Assembly (NCBI GenBank): GCA_947396885.1 | Contig: OX377204.1 | Location: 56,159,139-56,223,138, forward strand | DNA length: 64,000 nucleotides | DNA from: Heligmosomoides polygyrus polygyrus | Lineage: Eukaryota; Nematoda; Chromadorea; Rhabditida; Heligmosomidae | Direction: 5' to 3' | In this document: piece after piece, positions 20,695 through 31,395 of the stretch | How the letters are laid out: each line of letters opens with the position of its first letter | Position numbering within the stretch: position 1 is the first letter of the stretch | The notes under the pieces: generated by a model | The model's database searches: none | What the model saw: the letters and a program-made list of their open reading frames with translations, nothing else | What the model was told of the DNA's origin: nothing | Translations under genes and position numbers: made by a program

Positions 20695-21215
20695 CTTTCA
20701 TGGATTTCCTCATAATGAAGTCCAGAGCAACATTGAACAGAACAGGGGAGAGTACACAACCTTGTCTCACTCCGGTAACAACTTCGAAGAATGTCGTGTG
20801 CATTGCATTCGTTCTGACGCAACAGAAGGAATTCTTGTACAGCTTCTTGAAGATTTCCACAAAAGGCTGGGGTATGCCGTATATTCTAAGAATTGACCAT
20901 AGCGATTCACGGTGTATACTATCGAAGGCCTTCCGGAAATCCACGAAATTGATGACAAGTTGCGTCCGAAATTCCATGCATTGCTCGATGACATTCTGTA
21001 GGGTAAACATCTGTTTTTATCTGCATGACCTAGCACCTCGGAATCCACATTGTTCTTCACGAAGTCTTTCATCTACCGCGTTTCGTAGTCGATTTAGTAG
21101 AATTATGCAGAACGCCTTGCCGGGTATAGAAAGCAATGTAACTCCTCGCCAGTTTCCACATTCTGATAAGTCACCTTTTTTGGGTATTTTGACAATGACT
21201 CCTCTCTTCTAAACG
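19846..21215 (-). mobile_element. Second non-LTR retrotransposon fragment
   Basis: A minus-strand copy of a LINE distinct from the RTE pieces nearby. RT entry blocks (IPKKGDLSECGNWRGVTLL) lie at about 21,190-21,120. INFVDFRKAFDSIHRESLW and TGVRQGCVLSPVLF lie at 21,010-20,700. The catalytic LDFADDVAI is at about 20,640, and a C-terminal region with RRLRLAGHVMRM and a HPRNTWRR end reaches 19,846. Two breaks (near 21,000 and 20,690) separate otherwise continuous coding. The endonuclease is missing, so it is 5'-truncated and inactive. I do not assign a clade. Confidence 0.8.
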
Positions 21216-21480
21216 CTGCTAGCATATGTTAAATAGTCAAGTCAATAGTCAACTCCGCCGTTGCCGGTCCCAAGCCCGGATGAGAAAGGAGGAGGGTTGG
21301 ACGACGGCCTAGCAACCCGTCTCCGTAAAACCTTTTTTAGCTACAGAAACGAGTGGTACTCGGGCATAATTAAATCTGTAGTAGGCGTACATTTCAAAGT
21401 GTTCGACTTCGACGCTAGGGATGCTTTCTTACCCAGCGTTGGTTGCAGGCGACTAATGCTGGTACTATTAATCCTGCTAA
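21216..21480. other. Nothing recognised
   Basis: Short spacer between the LINE 5' break and the TG microsatellite. No gene, repeat or signal seen. Confidence 0.4.
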
Positions 21481-21488
21481 TATAAAGC

Positions 21489-21535
21489 AGCAAGCGTGTG
21501 TGTGTGTGTGCGTGCGTGCGCGCGTGTGTCACACT
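21489..21535. repeat. TG/CG dinucleotide microsatellite
   Basis: A run of GT repeats shifting to GC/GT mixture (GTGTGTGTGTGTGTGCGTGC), with Z-DNA-prone alternation of purines and pyrimidines. Confidence 0.9.
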
Positions 21536-21554
21536 GTCCGTCCGTCACACATGA

Positions 21555-21680
21555 GTTGGGGCGCGACAGCCGAATACGTCGGCAACCGTGCAAGGCGAGC
21601 CGCAGAGTGCCGAACACGTCGGCAACCGTGCATGGCGAGCCGTAGACGTGCCGAACACGTCGGCAACCATGCCTGGGCAT
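21555..21680. repeat. Tandem repeat, three units of about 41-43 bp
   Basis: Units share GCCGAAcACGTCGGCAACC followed by GTGCAxGGCGAGCCG. A related but different 46-bp unit lies at 22,100-22,195. Open frames here come from the repeat and are not genes. Confidence 0.75.
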
Positions 21681-21910
21681 TTAGATGATCATCGACGGGA
21701 GGGGTTTCGGAGGCAATCGATACCGATTGATATTATCGATTTTTTGAGGATGGCGTTCAAGTGGCGCGAAACTTCGGCCCTGGAGGTAATCAAGGTCGCT
21801 GAACACAAATCTGAAGTGGACCAATCAATCCATCTCGATTAACATAAAGGTCAGAAGGCCTAGGGAAGAATAGGAAACCCGTAGCGGCCATGGCGTCCTA
21901 TTCTCGGGGT

Positions 21911-21974
21911 TTGGGGGCGAAGCCCCCAACCAGTCGCAGCGGCCGCTAGGCCGCCGAACGACTGGTTGGGGGCT
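21911..21974. other. Overlapping alternative hairpins, GC-rich
   Basis: TTGGGGGC-GAA-GCCCCCAA forms an 8-bp hairpin at 21,911-21,929. Its right arm is also the left arm of a second, perfect 16-bp inverted repeat (21,921-21,936 with 21,959-21,974). The two are mutually exclusive in single strands. A near copy of the first hairpin lies at 63,013. Confidence 0.7.
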
Positions 21975-22094
21975 AATAATAGGGGATAATAAGCCGCCAA
22001 GCGATGAGTCACATTATCGATCGACGCTGAGTCATAAAATAGGGGAACTTACGGAGCACAAATTAAGGTGCGAAAATAGCAAGAGATACATCGC

Positions 22095-22195
22095 CCAACG
22101 TTCCTGGGTTCAGAAGGCATGGCAAACACGTCACCCAACGTTACAAGGATTCAGAAGAAGTGCCGAAGACGTCGCCCAACGTGCCTGGGGATTCA
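22095..22195. repeat. Tandem repeat, about 46-bp units
   Basis: About two to three units with CGTCGCCCAACGTtcCTGGG followed by ATTCAGAAG. It resembles the minisatellite at 61,790-62,190 (both alternate an ACGTGTC/ACGTCGC block with a TTCAGAAG block). Confidence 0.55.
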
Positions 22196-22550
22196 GATAA
22201 TCATCGACGAAAGGCCTTCATGGCAGAGGGAAGCAATGAATATCGATCAATACTATCGACTTCTTCTAGACAACAGGGGGCTATCAATATCGATTGGTAT
22301 TATCGGTTCTCACTCAATATCAGATTGAACCGATAACGGTGGGGTTATGTGATTATGATCGTCGTGGAAGGCCTTCACAAGAAGATTGGAAGGCAATCAA
22401 TATCGGTCGATATTGTCGATCTTTTCCCAGATTTAACCGTTCGAGGCGGAAGACACGAGGGTATCATGGTCGACGGAGTGCTCCAAATCAGACGGAAAAT
22501 TGTAATGGTAATGGCGAGGCCAATATCGATTGATGCTGATGTGATGATGA
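22196..22550. repeat. ATCGAT-rich satellite-like repeats, second block
   Basis: Three further diverged units of the family at 19,171-19,720, with cores near 22,232, 22,278 and 22,400. Confidence 0.65.
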
Positions 22551-22754
22551 TGATAGTGCAGCATCGCGCGAAGCGCGCAAGCGCAAGGCACGCCGATAGG
22601 CGTGACGGAGCACTTGGTACCAAAAAGGTGCCCTTTGACAGACATTGCTGAGGTCGTTACCATTTCACTGATGCATTTCGTGTTACGAGCCGCATTCATT
22701 TCGTGATTACACTACCTTGAAACCATCTTCACTGCCGTATGCCCGCATGCATTA

Positions 22755-22888
22755 GGGATCGTTTAGTGTGCGCGCGATGCGCGACACGATGCCATGTGCA
22801 GTGGCCGAATTGATCAATAACGTAGTTCAATCAATTTAGCCACTACACATGCATCGCGTCGCGCGTCGCGTGCACACTAAACGATCCC
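22755..22888. mobile_element. 134-bp foldback MITE with TA target
   Basis: The whole element is one near-perfect inverted repeat. GGGATCGTTTAGTGTGC at the left matches the right end in reverse, and the arms run about 60 bp each around a short centre at about 22,820. TA flanks both sides (22,753 and 22,889). No coding capacity. Confidence 0.88.
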
Positions 22889-22890
22889 TA

Positions 22891-23744
22891 CGGCGCCTTT
22901 ATACTCTTGCCGCGATGCGGCGCGTCAATTAGGGGCGCGGTGTGACTAGACGCGCTGCTGCGCGATTGCAGTTAGAAAGGGAAGCGTCAGCGACGCGCGG
23001 CCACGAGCTTCTGCTAACTACGGTCCGTTTGCCAAGGATGACGAAGGAGACGGTCCATGAGCCACTGGAGAACCAAAACAGAAAGGGTTCGTCCGGCTGA
23101 GCAACGAAATGCATCTTCCTAATAATAGTCGTGGGTTTCCTGTGAGAAGCGACGATTCCTCTCTGAAGGCTAGGGTCGAAGTTGTACGCTCAACCTACGG
23201 TTGAAACTGGTGAGTGTGGTAATGAGTTGAATCTCCTGCAATGCAAACGACACTAAATGATCCATTATATTGCAACATGCGCGAGTCCAGAAGTAAATTG
23301 CTGGAAGGTACTCATGGTCGAGAATCTGTCAGAATTCTCTCTCATATGGCCATTCCGGGTCATTGTGCACTAAACATATCTTTAGAACATATCTTTATCT
23401 TAACATATATTTCGTAAATGTCTACAGACCTTCATTCCCTTCCTAGGTTACGGAAGGTAGGGCGACTAAGGTCATGGTCACCGATTTCGCTCAAACTCGT
23501 GATCATACCCCCCTCCCCCGGTAGAAGTTTAGTCAAAGTTTTTTTTTCAACCTCTCCTCGACCTCTGGAGAATTTTGCTACACCCTTTTTGTTGTACCAA
23601 AAAGTCAATTCTGACCGGTAGCCAACGTATGCTATTATTGAAAACATAGAACGTGATGTTACCATGCAATATCGGTCTTTATTAAAAAAGATCGGATATG
23701 CGTGATCTTTCATGTTGGCTAGTGTGGAATTTTCTTCGGGTTGT
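22891..23744. other. No gene recognised
   Basis: Mixed sequence with only short open frames and no domain signature. A C-rich/T-rich stretch lies near 23,510-23,550. Nothing further supported. Confidence 0.4.
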
Positions 23745-25265
23745 GACATTGGATCATCCGTTACCTGTCATCGAATTGCTTGAACGGACGCCAGTAGAGT
23801 CTTCATTCGTCCCCAGGTCTCTATGGCATATGTTAGCAAAACAAAGGCAATGCAGCTGCCTCCCATCGATCTTCAGTCCCATAACTTCCCATTCTAAATT
23901 GCGCACGGCGAGTTCAAGGGTGGTGCTGAAGAACTTCATGGGTACCGTTTCCCATTAATGGACCAATATCCTCTCTTCGCGTTAACGACGTTGTTGTAAA
24001 GCCTAACGGAGTGTATGTGATCGATCGTGCGGAAACCTGTCCAAAATCCTGTTTGTTCATATATCTGCTCTTCGTCCAGCGCTTCGCTGATCCTGTTCAG
24101 GAACACTCGAGTGAACAGCTTGTAAACTACGAACTGCAGGCAGACCAGAGGATAGTTGCTGTCGCGCATGCTCCCATTCTTGAACACCAACAGTCCAGTT
24201 GGTCTTCCACTGAGATGGAACCTTGCACTCCGACAGTTGGTGTGGGAAGTGCCGGGGTGTTGACGAGCACTAGCGACAGGTTCTTCAGGTGTTCAGTTTT
24301 AATCCTGTCAGAACTGCGTGCTGTACGGCTTTTCACCGACGAGCTGGCCGGTCGGAGCTTGGAAGGGAGAGCACAGGGAACGACGCATATATCCTGCGGA
24401 AGATGGCATGGGGCAGGTGGACGTGGCTATCAAAGAGATCGAAGAGATTAGAAGTTGTGGACGACCTTTTCCATAGCCCTTCCGGAAGCAGTGGCACTTC
24501 CATCGGGCGTCGGAGAGCGGGCATCTTGGTCTTGGAGTGGACAAAGTTCAGTCCAGCATTGCGGACGCAAGCGTTGGCTAAAGCTGTGCTCTTCTATCCT
24601 TATCATCGTTTTTTTTTTTCGCCGCTTCGTATAGCTCCGCATGTTCACATGTCGGTTTGTAGTTACCTAACATCGTGCGCTCCATGCTGGCGTATCAGCT
24701 CAGAGTTTCAGAACATAGACGTTTTTTAGTGGTTTTCAAACCTCAGCTGTCATGGCAAGCATTGTCGCGGGAATGGTACACGAAGAGATCGCATTCATCA
24801 TCAAGGTTGTACATGATGGTGTCTTGCCAAAGGGCCCTGCCTCATGTAGAACTTGAGGACAACGGAAAAGACGGTCAGGCAATGCTTGCTGTTGAAGGTG
24901 ACGTAGTCGATCTCATTGTAGAACTGTCCTGTGAGAGATTTCCAGATCCATCGTAGTGTGGAATACCTCTAGAGTTGCGAGTTTTCATAGATGGTCTTTG
25001 CCGTCATGATAAACGTTCGCCTTTCTCGTTCCACTCCAAACAGTGGGTTCCAACGTGAAGTTCTCGCGGCGACCACAGCGGTTCTACCTCCTTATAGAAC
25101 TTCTTCGGCTCTGCATAGAAGGCTTCGAGTCTTCGTCGTCGTAGTCGGTTGTTGGCGCGACGAATACAGTCAAAGCTGGTGCAAAGCCACATCCATTTAG
25201 CCATTCCTGTTCTTCTACGGAGTCCAAGGCGGTTCGGCTTGTACTCGTACGAATAGATGTTCACA
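23745..25265 (-). pseudogene. Hookworm-type RTE relic, copy A
   Basis: Minus-strand fragments in the correct order. The endonuclease piece is at 25,265-25,010 (LEAFYAEPKKFYKEVE and ELHVGTHCLEWNEKGERLS). A linker and RT entry with EIRHAI/KKRTAP-type remains and LRKHLKNL-like text lie at 24,450-24,250. VVYKLFTRVFLNRI is near 24,150, and an IDGRQLHCLCF block near 23,880. Many frame breaks, and the RT centre is partly deleted. Same family as the copies at 28,952, 32,770 and 55,180. Confidence 0.7.
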
Positions 25266-27251
25266 GCCAAGTGCAGTTGACGAGGACACTAACGCCGAAT
25301 ACTTCCCTGCTATAGGAATGTTCCGAGGAACAGTTCTTCTCCGTAGATGACGCGTAGGGGGTGGGGGGGGGGGGGCTCTTTAGGGGCCAGGGTAATGAGT
25401 CCCGTTAATGCAGCCGTTTTTGACGGGAGTACACACGTTTTGCTAGTCAGCCTCTATGTCGGGTGGGCGAGGAACTCCGGGAGCCAGCCCGCCTTCTTCA
25501 AGGTACGGGCACGCTTTTCATCGCCTAACGGTGTATTTCCAGTCTACCGAGTGCAAGCTATTGGACGGGCAAGAATAGATACAATTCGCGCAGGGCGAAC
25601 ACATCCACGCACTCCGTGCATGCTCATTCAACGCCCACGCACAATAAACGGGTCGACCAGACAGAGCAGGAGCAAGGAGTCCACTCCTTCGTCTCACATG
25701 CGTCTTTGGGTAGCTCCATCTAAAACTAAAAAATAGATTGCGGGAATCCCTATCTTCAAATTTCCGAAAATGTCTTCATAGCTCACCAAGGAAGGGTATC
25801 AGGCGTGAGCATGAATTGGGGAAATGGATAGCGTTGCGAGAATCTCCACCCATCATACAGTAGAAGAACATGTTTCCTTTCTTGAACTCAAAGTGCTACG
25901 GGCCCTCGAAGTTGGGTACATGGCTGCACAGTCAGCACGTGCCCACGTGCATACGTGCGCGTTCTGATGCATGGGGCGGAAGGCTGTGCGGCAATCGGTA
26001 GCTCAGCAGGGTGCGACGCTGCTTCACAGGTGCTAGAGTAGATCTTCGACTCCCGTGGTATGCACTATTTTTGCATTTTTTTAATGACCACTGCCTCCTT
26101 TACCAATTTGCTTCCCACAGATCACTTGTATATTTATTTCACTTTAATTTGTCAAATAAAACTGTAATGTAACAAAAAACTTTAGTCATCCTACACTTCT
26201 TACTGTCTAAACGTTCGTCGTTCTGTCCTATACTCGGACAACTTCTTCACCGCACGACGAGAATCACATTCAGAAACACATTTAGCAGTCAGTAGAAGAA
26301 TGGTGGAGTATGGCGTACGAAATATATTCTCGACTGCATATTCTCTTCGGCTCCTTTTGGCTGCTACATCGATCATTTTGCGGAAAACACTAATTTTTAC
26401 CTTTAACCTAGCACAGTCTTTGCGCGCCACTCCAACTGCACTCCGCCGGCCTCCGTTGGAGACCTGTCTTCATGCATGTGCAAGGTACCTGCACCCTTCG
26501 CGATGGATTGCTAGTTAATATGGTCTTCTGATCATGAAGAAGAATTCATCATCGCAGCGCGCATGGGGTGTTACATGAAGGGTAATTTTTCGCTAAATGA
26601 CTCTAAAGAGTTCGTCTGGTCTCTTGCCGCTGAACGTCTGGTTAAACGGTTGGCAAAGACCCCTGAGCGCTGAGAATAGAACAACCCCAATCTTCCTTTA
26701 TTCTATTTTAAGCCTTCTCACTTTTATTAAGGGAAAAACCGGCTTCACTACATAGATTAGTGCGGCAGGATATTGCAGGACATTGCTCCTATGAAGCACA
26801 TTTACCCTCTATCGCTTCGCGTACACGATTTATTTGCCGAAGTGTCCGTTCTCTACGTGGCGAAAAGCAGGTTATAAGAGTCTCAATCCATCGTCACTCT
26901 TTCTACCTTTCACTTCTCCCTCCCTCCCGCTAATACTTCCTTACCTATGTGCTGACAAAGAAGCGGAGTGAGAGTCAAGCACGCACACGTGACACCGAGT
27001 CCCGACTCACGTGTCACGACTTCTGTGACCCGTCTTCACAAACCCGGTGCATATTGGACGTCAGGTTTATTGAGAAAAACTATTGGTCCTCCCTTATTCC
27101 GCCTTCCCTTCTAGTGGTCCTCCTTTGCTGATCCCGTCTTCGCTGGCCCCCAGCTATACTTATGCTCGCGCAAAAATTTCGAATATCCGAATCGTTTTGA
27201 ATTCCGCTCATAACTAGTGTCGCATTTCGCGTCGATGACGCGACGGAGCGT
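25266..27251. other. No gene recognised; G-run present
   Basis: A run of 13 G at 25,363-25,375 follows a G-rich lead-in. Longer open frames (for example 25,347-25,736 on the plus strand) have no recognisable domain. A tRNA-like patch lies at 25,990-26,075. Confidence 0.4.
25990..26076 (+). other. tRNA-like patch with A- and B-box-like motifs
   Basis: GGTAGCTCAGCAGG (25,997-26,010) resembles an A box and TCTTCGACTCCC (26,043-26,053) a B box, 35 bases apart, followed by TTTTT near 26,073. The cloverleaf stems pair poorly. It is at best a tRNA pseudogene or SINE head. Confidence 0.2.
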
Positions 27252-28951
27252 CGGCGACGCGCAGGTCGCAAATCGTCGGAATCGTTCGCCGTGAGTTTAC
27301 TGAAAAGCTGACTACATCACTGAAATCGTCTTATCGAGGAGATCTCGAAAATCGAAACGGATTCGATGTAGCGTTTAATCTGACCTAGTTACGGTGGTTT
27401 AAGTGAATTTTTGGTAGCTTCCTTTAAAATGGTTATATCTTAAAATAGGACACATACTCGGAATCCCCTGAAGTCAGCTTTACATTGCTCTGAAAATTAT
27501 TCCGCGGTTTCTCGAAAAAGTTGTTCGGTGACCTATATACCTACCGCGGCGACCGTCTTGCTCGCTGGAGATAATTACGCCCACAGGATACGGTTCTATA
27601 ATTGGTCGCAAACCCACACTTCTGCCGAATTTTTCATCGGAGTGTATGTTATCCATATCCGGTTTCAAATCTGAATTCCTACCGCAATCTCCATTATTTC
27701 GATAGGGCGTAACGTCATCTTTGGACGACTCTAAGTATTCGCCAGTTAGCATGGAAACGATTGTCTTCAAGATTATTCCCTCGTATTCTAGTTTTCATTG
27801 ATTAAATGTAACTTCTCGCAGTCAATGGGTCAGCGCCAACGGGCCTCACACTCAGGCGCAAAACCGCGCCCAGGTGTACTGTACCTGGGTCGCCCGACCG
27901 GCGTACGACCAGGTCGTATTGCCGGCCTGGAACAGGATCGCCGGTTTAAAACGACAAAAATCGATCACATTCAATCAGCACAATTCTACATTGGTGGTTA
28001 GCTAATTCTATGGAGGACAGAAGTAGCACAACGAAGCGATCGAGTAAAATAGGCCCTCTCCAAAATTTTTGTCGAAATCACCCACTTTGATTGTCTGTTC
28101 CAATCTAAGCACAGCTCCATTGTTTTAGGAAAACATATTGTTGTAAAGCGCAGTTAGTCGGTTATGCACTAGCACAACCCCACCTTCTCACCAGTGACTT
28201 GAAGACTGTTATCATCAGTCCATTTGAGGAAAGTCCATTGGCGCAGTCAAAATAATGAGAAGCAGTGGAATTACGGCAGAATAATCTATTGGCTGTCCAA
28301 TTTTTAGAAAGTGAAATTGTGATGGGTTGCCCACGCTTACTGCTTTGTGCACCTCATAGGTTAGGCTTTCCTTGGGGCGTGCTGTAAACTAGAATACGAA
28401 GGAACAATCTTGAAGACAATTGTTTCCATGCTAACTGGCGAATACTTGGAGTCGTCCAAAGATGACGTTACGCCCTATCGAAATAATGGAAATTGCGGTA
28501 GGAATTCAGATTTGAAACTGGATATGGACAATATATACTCCGATGAAAAATTCGGCAGAAGTGTGGGTTTGCGACCAATTATAGAGCCGTATCCTGTGTG
28601 CGTAATTATCTCTAGCGAGCAAGACGGTCGCCGCGGTAAGTACACAGGTCACCGAACAACTTTTTCGAGAAACCGCGGAATAATTTCTAGAGCAATATAA
28701 AGCTGACTTCACGGGGATTCCGAGTATGTGTCTTATTTTAAGATGTAACCATTTTAAAGGAAGCTACCAAAAATTCACTTAAACCACCGTAACTAGGTCA
28801 GATTAAACGCTACATCGAATCCGTTTCGATTTTCGATTTTCGATTTTCGATTTTTTTTCTCCTCGACAAGGCGATTTCAGTGATGCAGTCGGCTTTTCAG
28901 TAAATTTACTGCGAACGATTCCGACGCTTTGCGACTCTCCTGCGCGTCGCC
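27252..28951. mobile_element. Foldback element, 0.55-kb inverted arms
   Basis: Left arm 27,252-27,795 and right arm 28,384-28,951 are reverse complements with high identity. A 96-codon open stretch is read outward-in from both arms with only a few changes (both begin MKTIVSMLTGEYLESSKDD). The 588-bp spacer has no gene; it holds a CCAGGTgTACtGTACCTGGG palindrome near 27,870. The right arm also carries a GATTTTC repeat at 28,830-28,858. Its outer end is directly abutted by LINE sequence. Confidence 0.85.
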
Positions 28952-29545
28952 TATTCAGGATCACTCGAATGAACAGCTTGTAGACTACGGACAGCAGGCA
29001 GATTGGGCGATAGTTGCCAATGTCGTGCACGTCTCCCTTATTGTACAGCAAGACGGTCCTGCTGGTCTTCCGCTGAGATGGAACCTTGCACTCCGCAGGT
29101 AGCGCGTGAAGAGCCGCGCCAGGGTGTTGATAAGCGCTGGTGGGAGGTTCTTCAGGTGTTTGGGTCTGATCCTGTCGGAACCGGGTGCTGTACGTTTCTT
29201 CACCGACGGGATGGCGTGTCGGATCTCGGAAGGGAGAACAGAGGGGACGACGTATCCATCCTGCGAAAGATGGCGTGGGGGCAGGTGGACATGGCTATCG
29301 AAGAGATCGGAGTAGAAGTCGTGGATGACCTCCTCCATGGTCCATCTGGAAGAGGTGACGGTTCCGTCAGAACGTCGGAGAGCGATCATCTTGGTCTTGA
29401 AGTTGGCGAAGTGCCGGCGGGCATTGAGCACGCTCAAACCTGCCTCTGCAGCTTCAGTCAACACTTCCGCCCTTCCCTCCTCAAGATCCTCCTTTACCGC
29501 CGCTCTGCATAGCTTCGCAAGCTCGGACGTCAGCTGGTAATTGCC
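28952..29545 (-). pseudogene. Hookworm-type RTE relic, copy B
   Basis: A minus-strand piece with one long frame at 29,545-28,990: ASGNYQLTSELAKLCRAAV, then EAAEAGLSVLNARRHFANFK, EEVIHDFYSDLFDSHVHLPP, and KKRTAPGSDRIRPKHLKNLP. After a break comes LYNKGDVHDIGNYRPICLL, continuing to VILNR at 28,953, where it ends against the foldback. So it is the endonuclease-RT linker and RT start only. Confidence 0.85.
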
Positions 29546-29562
29546 TGACGCTGCCCCGTTAC

Positions 29563-29870
29563 TAAAGAAATTGAAAGGCGCCTCAACGTAAAGGAAACGA
29601 AGTTTCTGCGGTGGATTAGCGGAGTTGCACGTCTGGAACAACTGCGCAACGACTCCATTCAGCAAAATTTTGAGACGCTGTCCGAAAGGCTGGTCTCGAG
29701 GTGCCCGGAAAGCGGCTACGAGGGAGCCGAGTCAGCGTTGGCTTGATACACTGCATCAGGACTTGATGACGGCTAGGATGCACGTTGATCAGGCATTTTA
29801 TCGGGAAAAGTGGAGCAAGCATTCCAGAAAAGCGGACCACGCAGCTAAGCGTGACAAACGCTGAAGAAGA
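29563..29870 (+). pseudogene. RTE 3' end (other family), plus strand
   Basis: KEIERRLNVKETKFLRWISG at the start and QRWLDTLHQDL near 29,740 match the C-terminal region of the 16.7-19.2 kb RTE. The end reads KRDKR then a GAAGAAGAAGAAGG tail, a typical short-repeat LINE tail. In the opposite orientation it runs into copy B. Confidence 0.75.
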
Positions 29871-29934
29871 AGAAGGTGCACAGAACACCGGAAAATGTCC
29901 AGACCTCTCCAGCAAGCTCTGAATTCGGACGGCA

Positions 29935-30690
29935 GTGTCACAGATCGATCAGTGATACAATCAACATCGATTGATGTTACAGATCTTTTTATCGGTGATT
30001 AGTTTTCTTTCAGAGTCATCCGATCGGGGGTGCAGTCACGTGAATATGACAGCCGATGGAAAGGCTTCACAGTAGGTAGAATTTTCGATAACACAATCAC
30101 TGCTGAGCGATATTATCGACGTTTTGAACGTATCCTGCGCGCGAAAAACCCAGATGTAAATCAGAAGACGTCAGAGATCGATCAGGCAATCGTTTGATAA
30201 TGTGAAGATTAGGCGTCTCCGATCGGCCATTCACCATTGCAGCTATTCTGAGCGGGAAAATTTATGCTGTTCAACATTGTGGGACGTTGTAGAAGTTCTC
30301 CTTTTTGACAGAAAGGCTTCTCGGTAAGTGACATGAAGAGACCCTCAGCATCTTGACACCGGGCCACTATCGCGCCAGAGCTTTAGTTCAAAGAAAGAAC
30401 CGTTTTGGAGATCCTAATTGTCCGAAACGTCCAACAAGCTTGTTCAAAATACGCCTTTACACAAGTTCACGATAGACATTAGAATGACATTTTTGAATAC
30501 CCGGATAATTTTGGTTCTTTAGGAAGTTTTAAATATTCGAACAGTTTCCAATACCGAAAATTTTTGAACATTCGATTTCGAATACATTCGAAAAACGCGA
30601 TTTTTCGAATATTCGCATACGAGTATTCAAATTCGAATGAAGATCATTCGAATAACTATTCGAATGGGTCATTCGAGCAAAAGTATAATC
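29935..30690 (+). repeat. Dispersed repeat, copy 1
   Basis: About 750 bp that return in the same orientation at 58,280-59,060. Shared blocks include GATTAGGCGTC near 30,205, CCATTCACCA, GTTTTGGAGATCCTAATT near 30,403 and a long ATTCGAAT-rich end. The first 190 bp are ATCGAT-type units, and the last 170 bp are palindromic ATTCGAATA-type repeats. Confidence 0.75.
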
Positions 30691-31395
30691 CCTGCGCACG
30701 TTGGACGACGTCTTCGGCACGCCTTCTAATCCCTACTCTCCCCACTTGGCCCCCCCCCCTCCCTTCATATCCTCACGCGTTGTCCGCTGAACATATAGCA
30801 AACTTGGACGATCCGCCGCCAAGGATATAGCTTGCAGGCAATCGCTCATGGTAAAGCTCAAAGAAGACTCGGCTGACCAATGTTAGAATTATTCGTTTAT
30901 TCAAATATTCGAGAGAGGCCAATATTCGAATTATTCGTTTAACCAACTACTCTAAGGCTTCGAATATCGATTATTCGAATTATTCGAATATTCTTTACTA
31001 ATCTCTTAACAAGTTAGTATCACGTCTCTTTGAAAACCAGTGAAGCCTTACGTTAAAAAAACTTAGTTTCGTGCATCGTTTGAGGAGCGGCGATTTATGT
31101 GTACGCAAGCTGAGCCGACGCGAGGCAATGACTCAGCATATTCATGGGCCGTTATTTGTTAACTTTATTTTAAATTAAGTAAATGATAACCGTTCTACGG
31201 ATCTCCCTTGATGGGGAGCCTTCGGGTTCTCCCGCTCGATTTGATGTCGAGCTGATTGTAGCAGGGCGCATGGGGCGTAGCCGTTCGTGGTTAGGGAAAC
31301 GAATCGCGAAACGAATGCGACCGTGTTCTGCCCAGGGGCGCAGGTGGGATGCAGGGGATGGGCTACGTGCTCCCACAGAGTCTGACCGGTTCCTA
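30691..31395. other. No gene; more ATTCGAAT repeats
   Basis: A second ATTCGAATA-rich patch lies at 30,885-30,995. The rest has no recognisable gene or signal. Confidence 0.5.

Noticed and set aside
25347..25736. 129-codon plus-strand frame near the G run
   Set aside because: Arg/Ser-rich text with no recognisable domain and a start in the G run; not enough to call a gene.
27480..28700. Two paralogous host genes in opposite directions
   Set aside because: The similarity continues well beyond the frames on both sides, so it is a DNA inverted repeat and not a gene pair.
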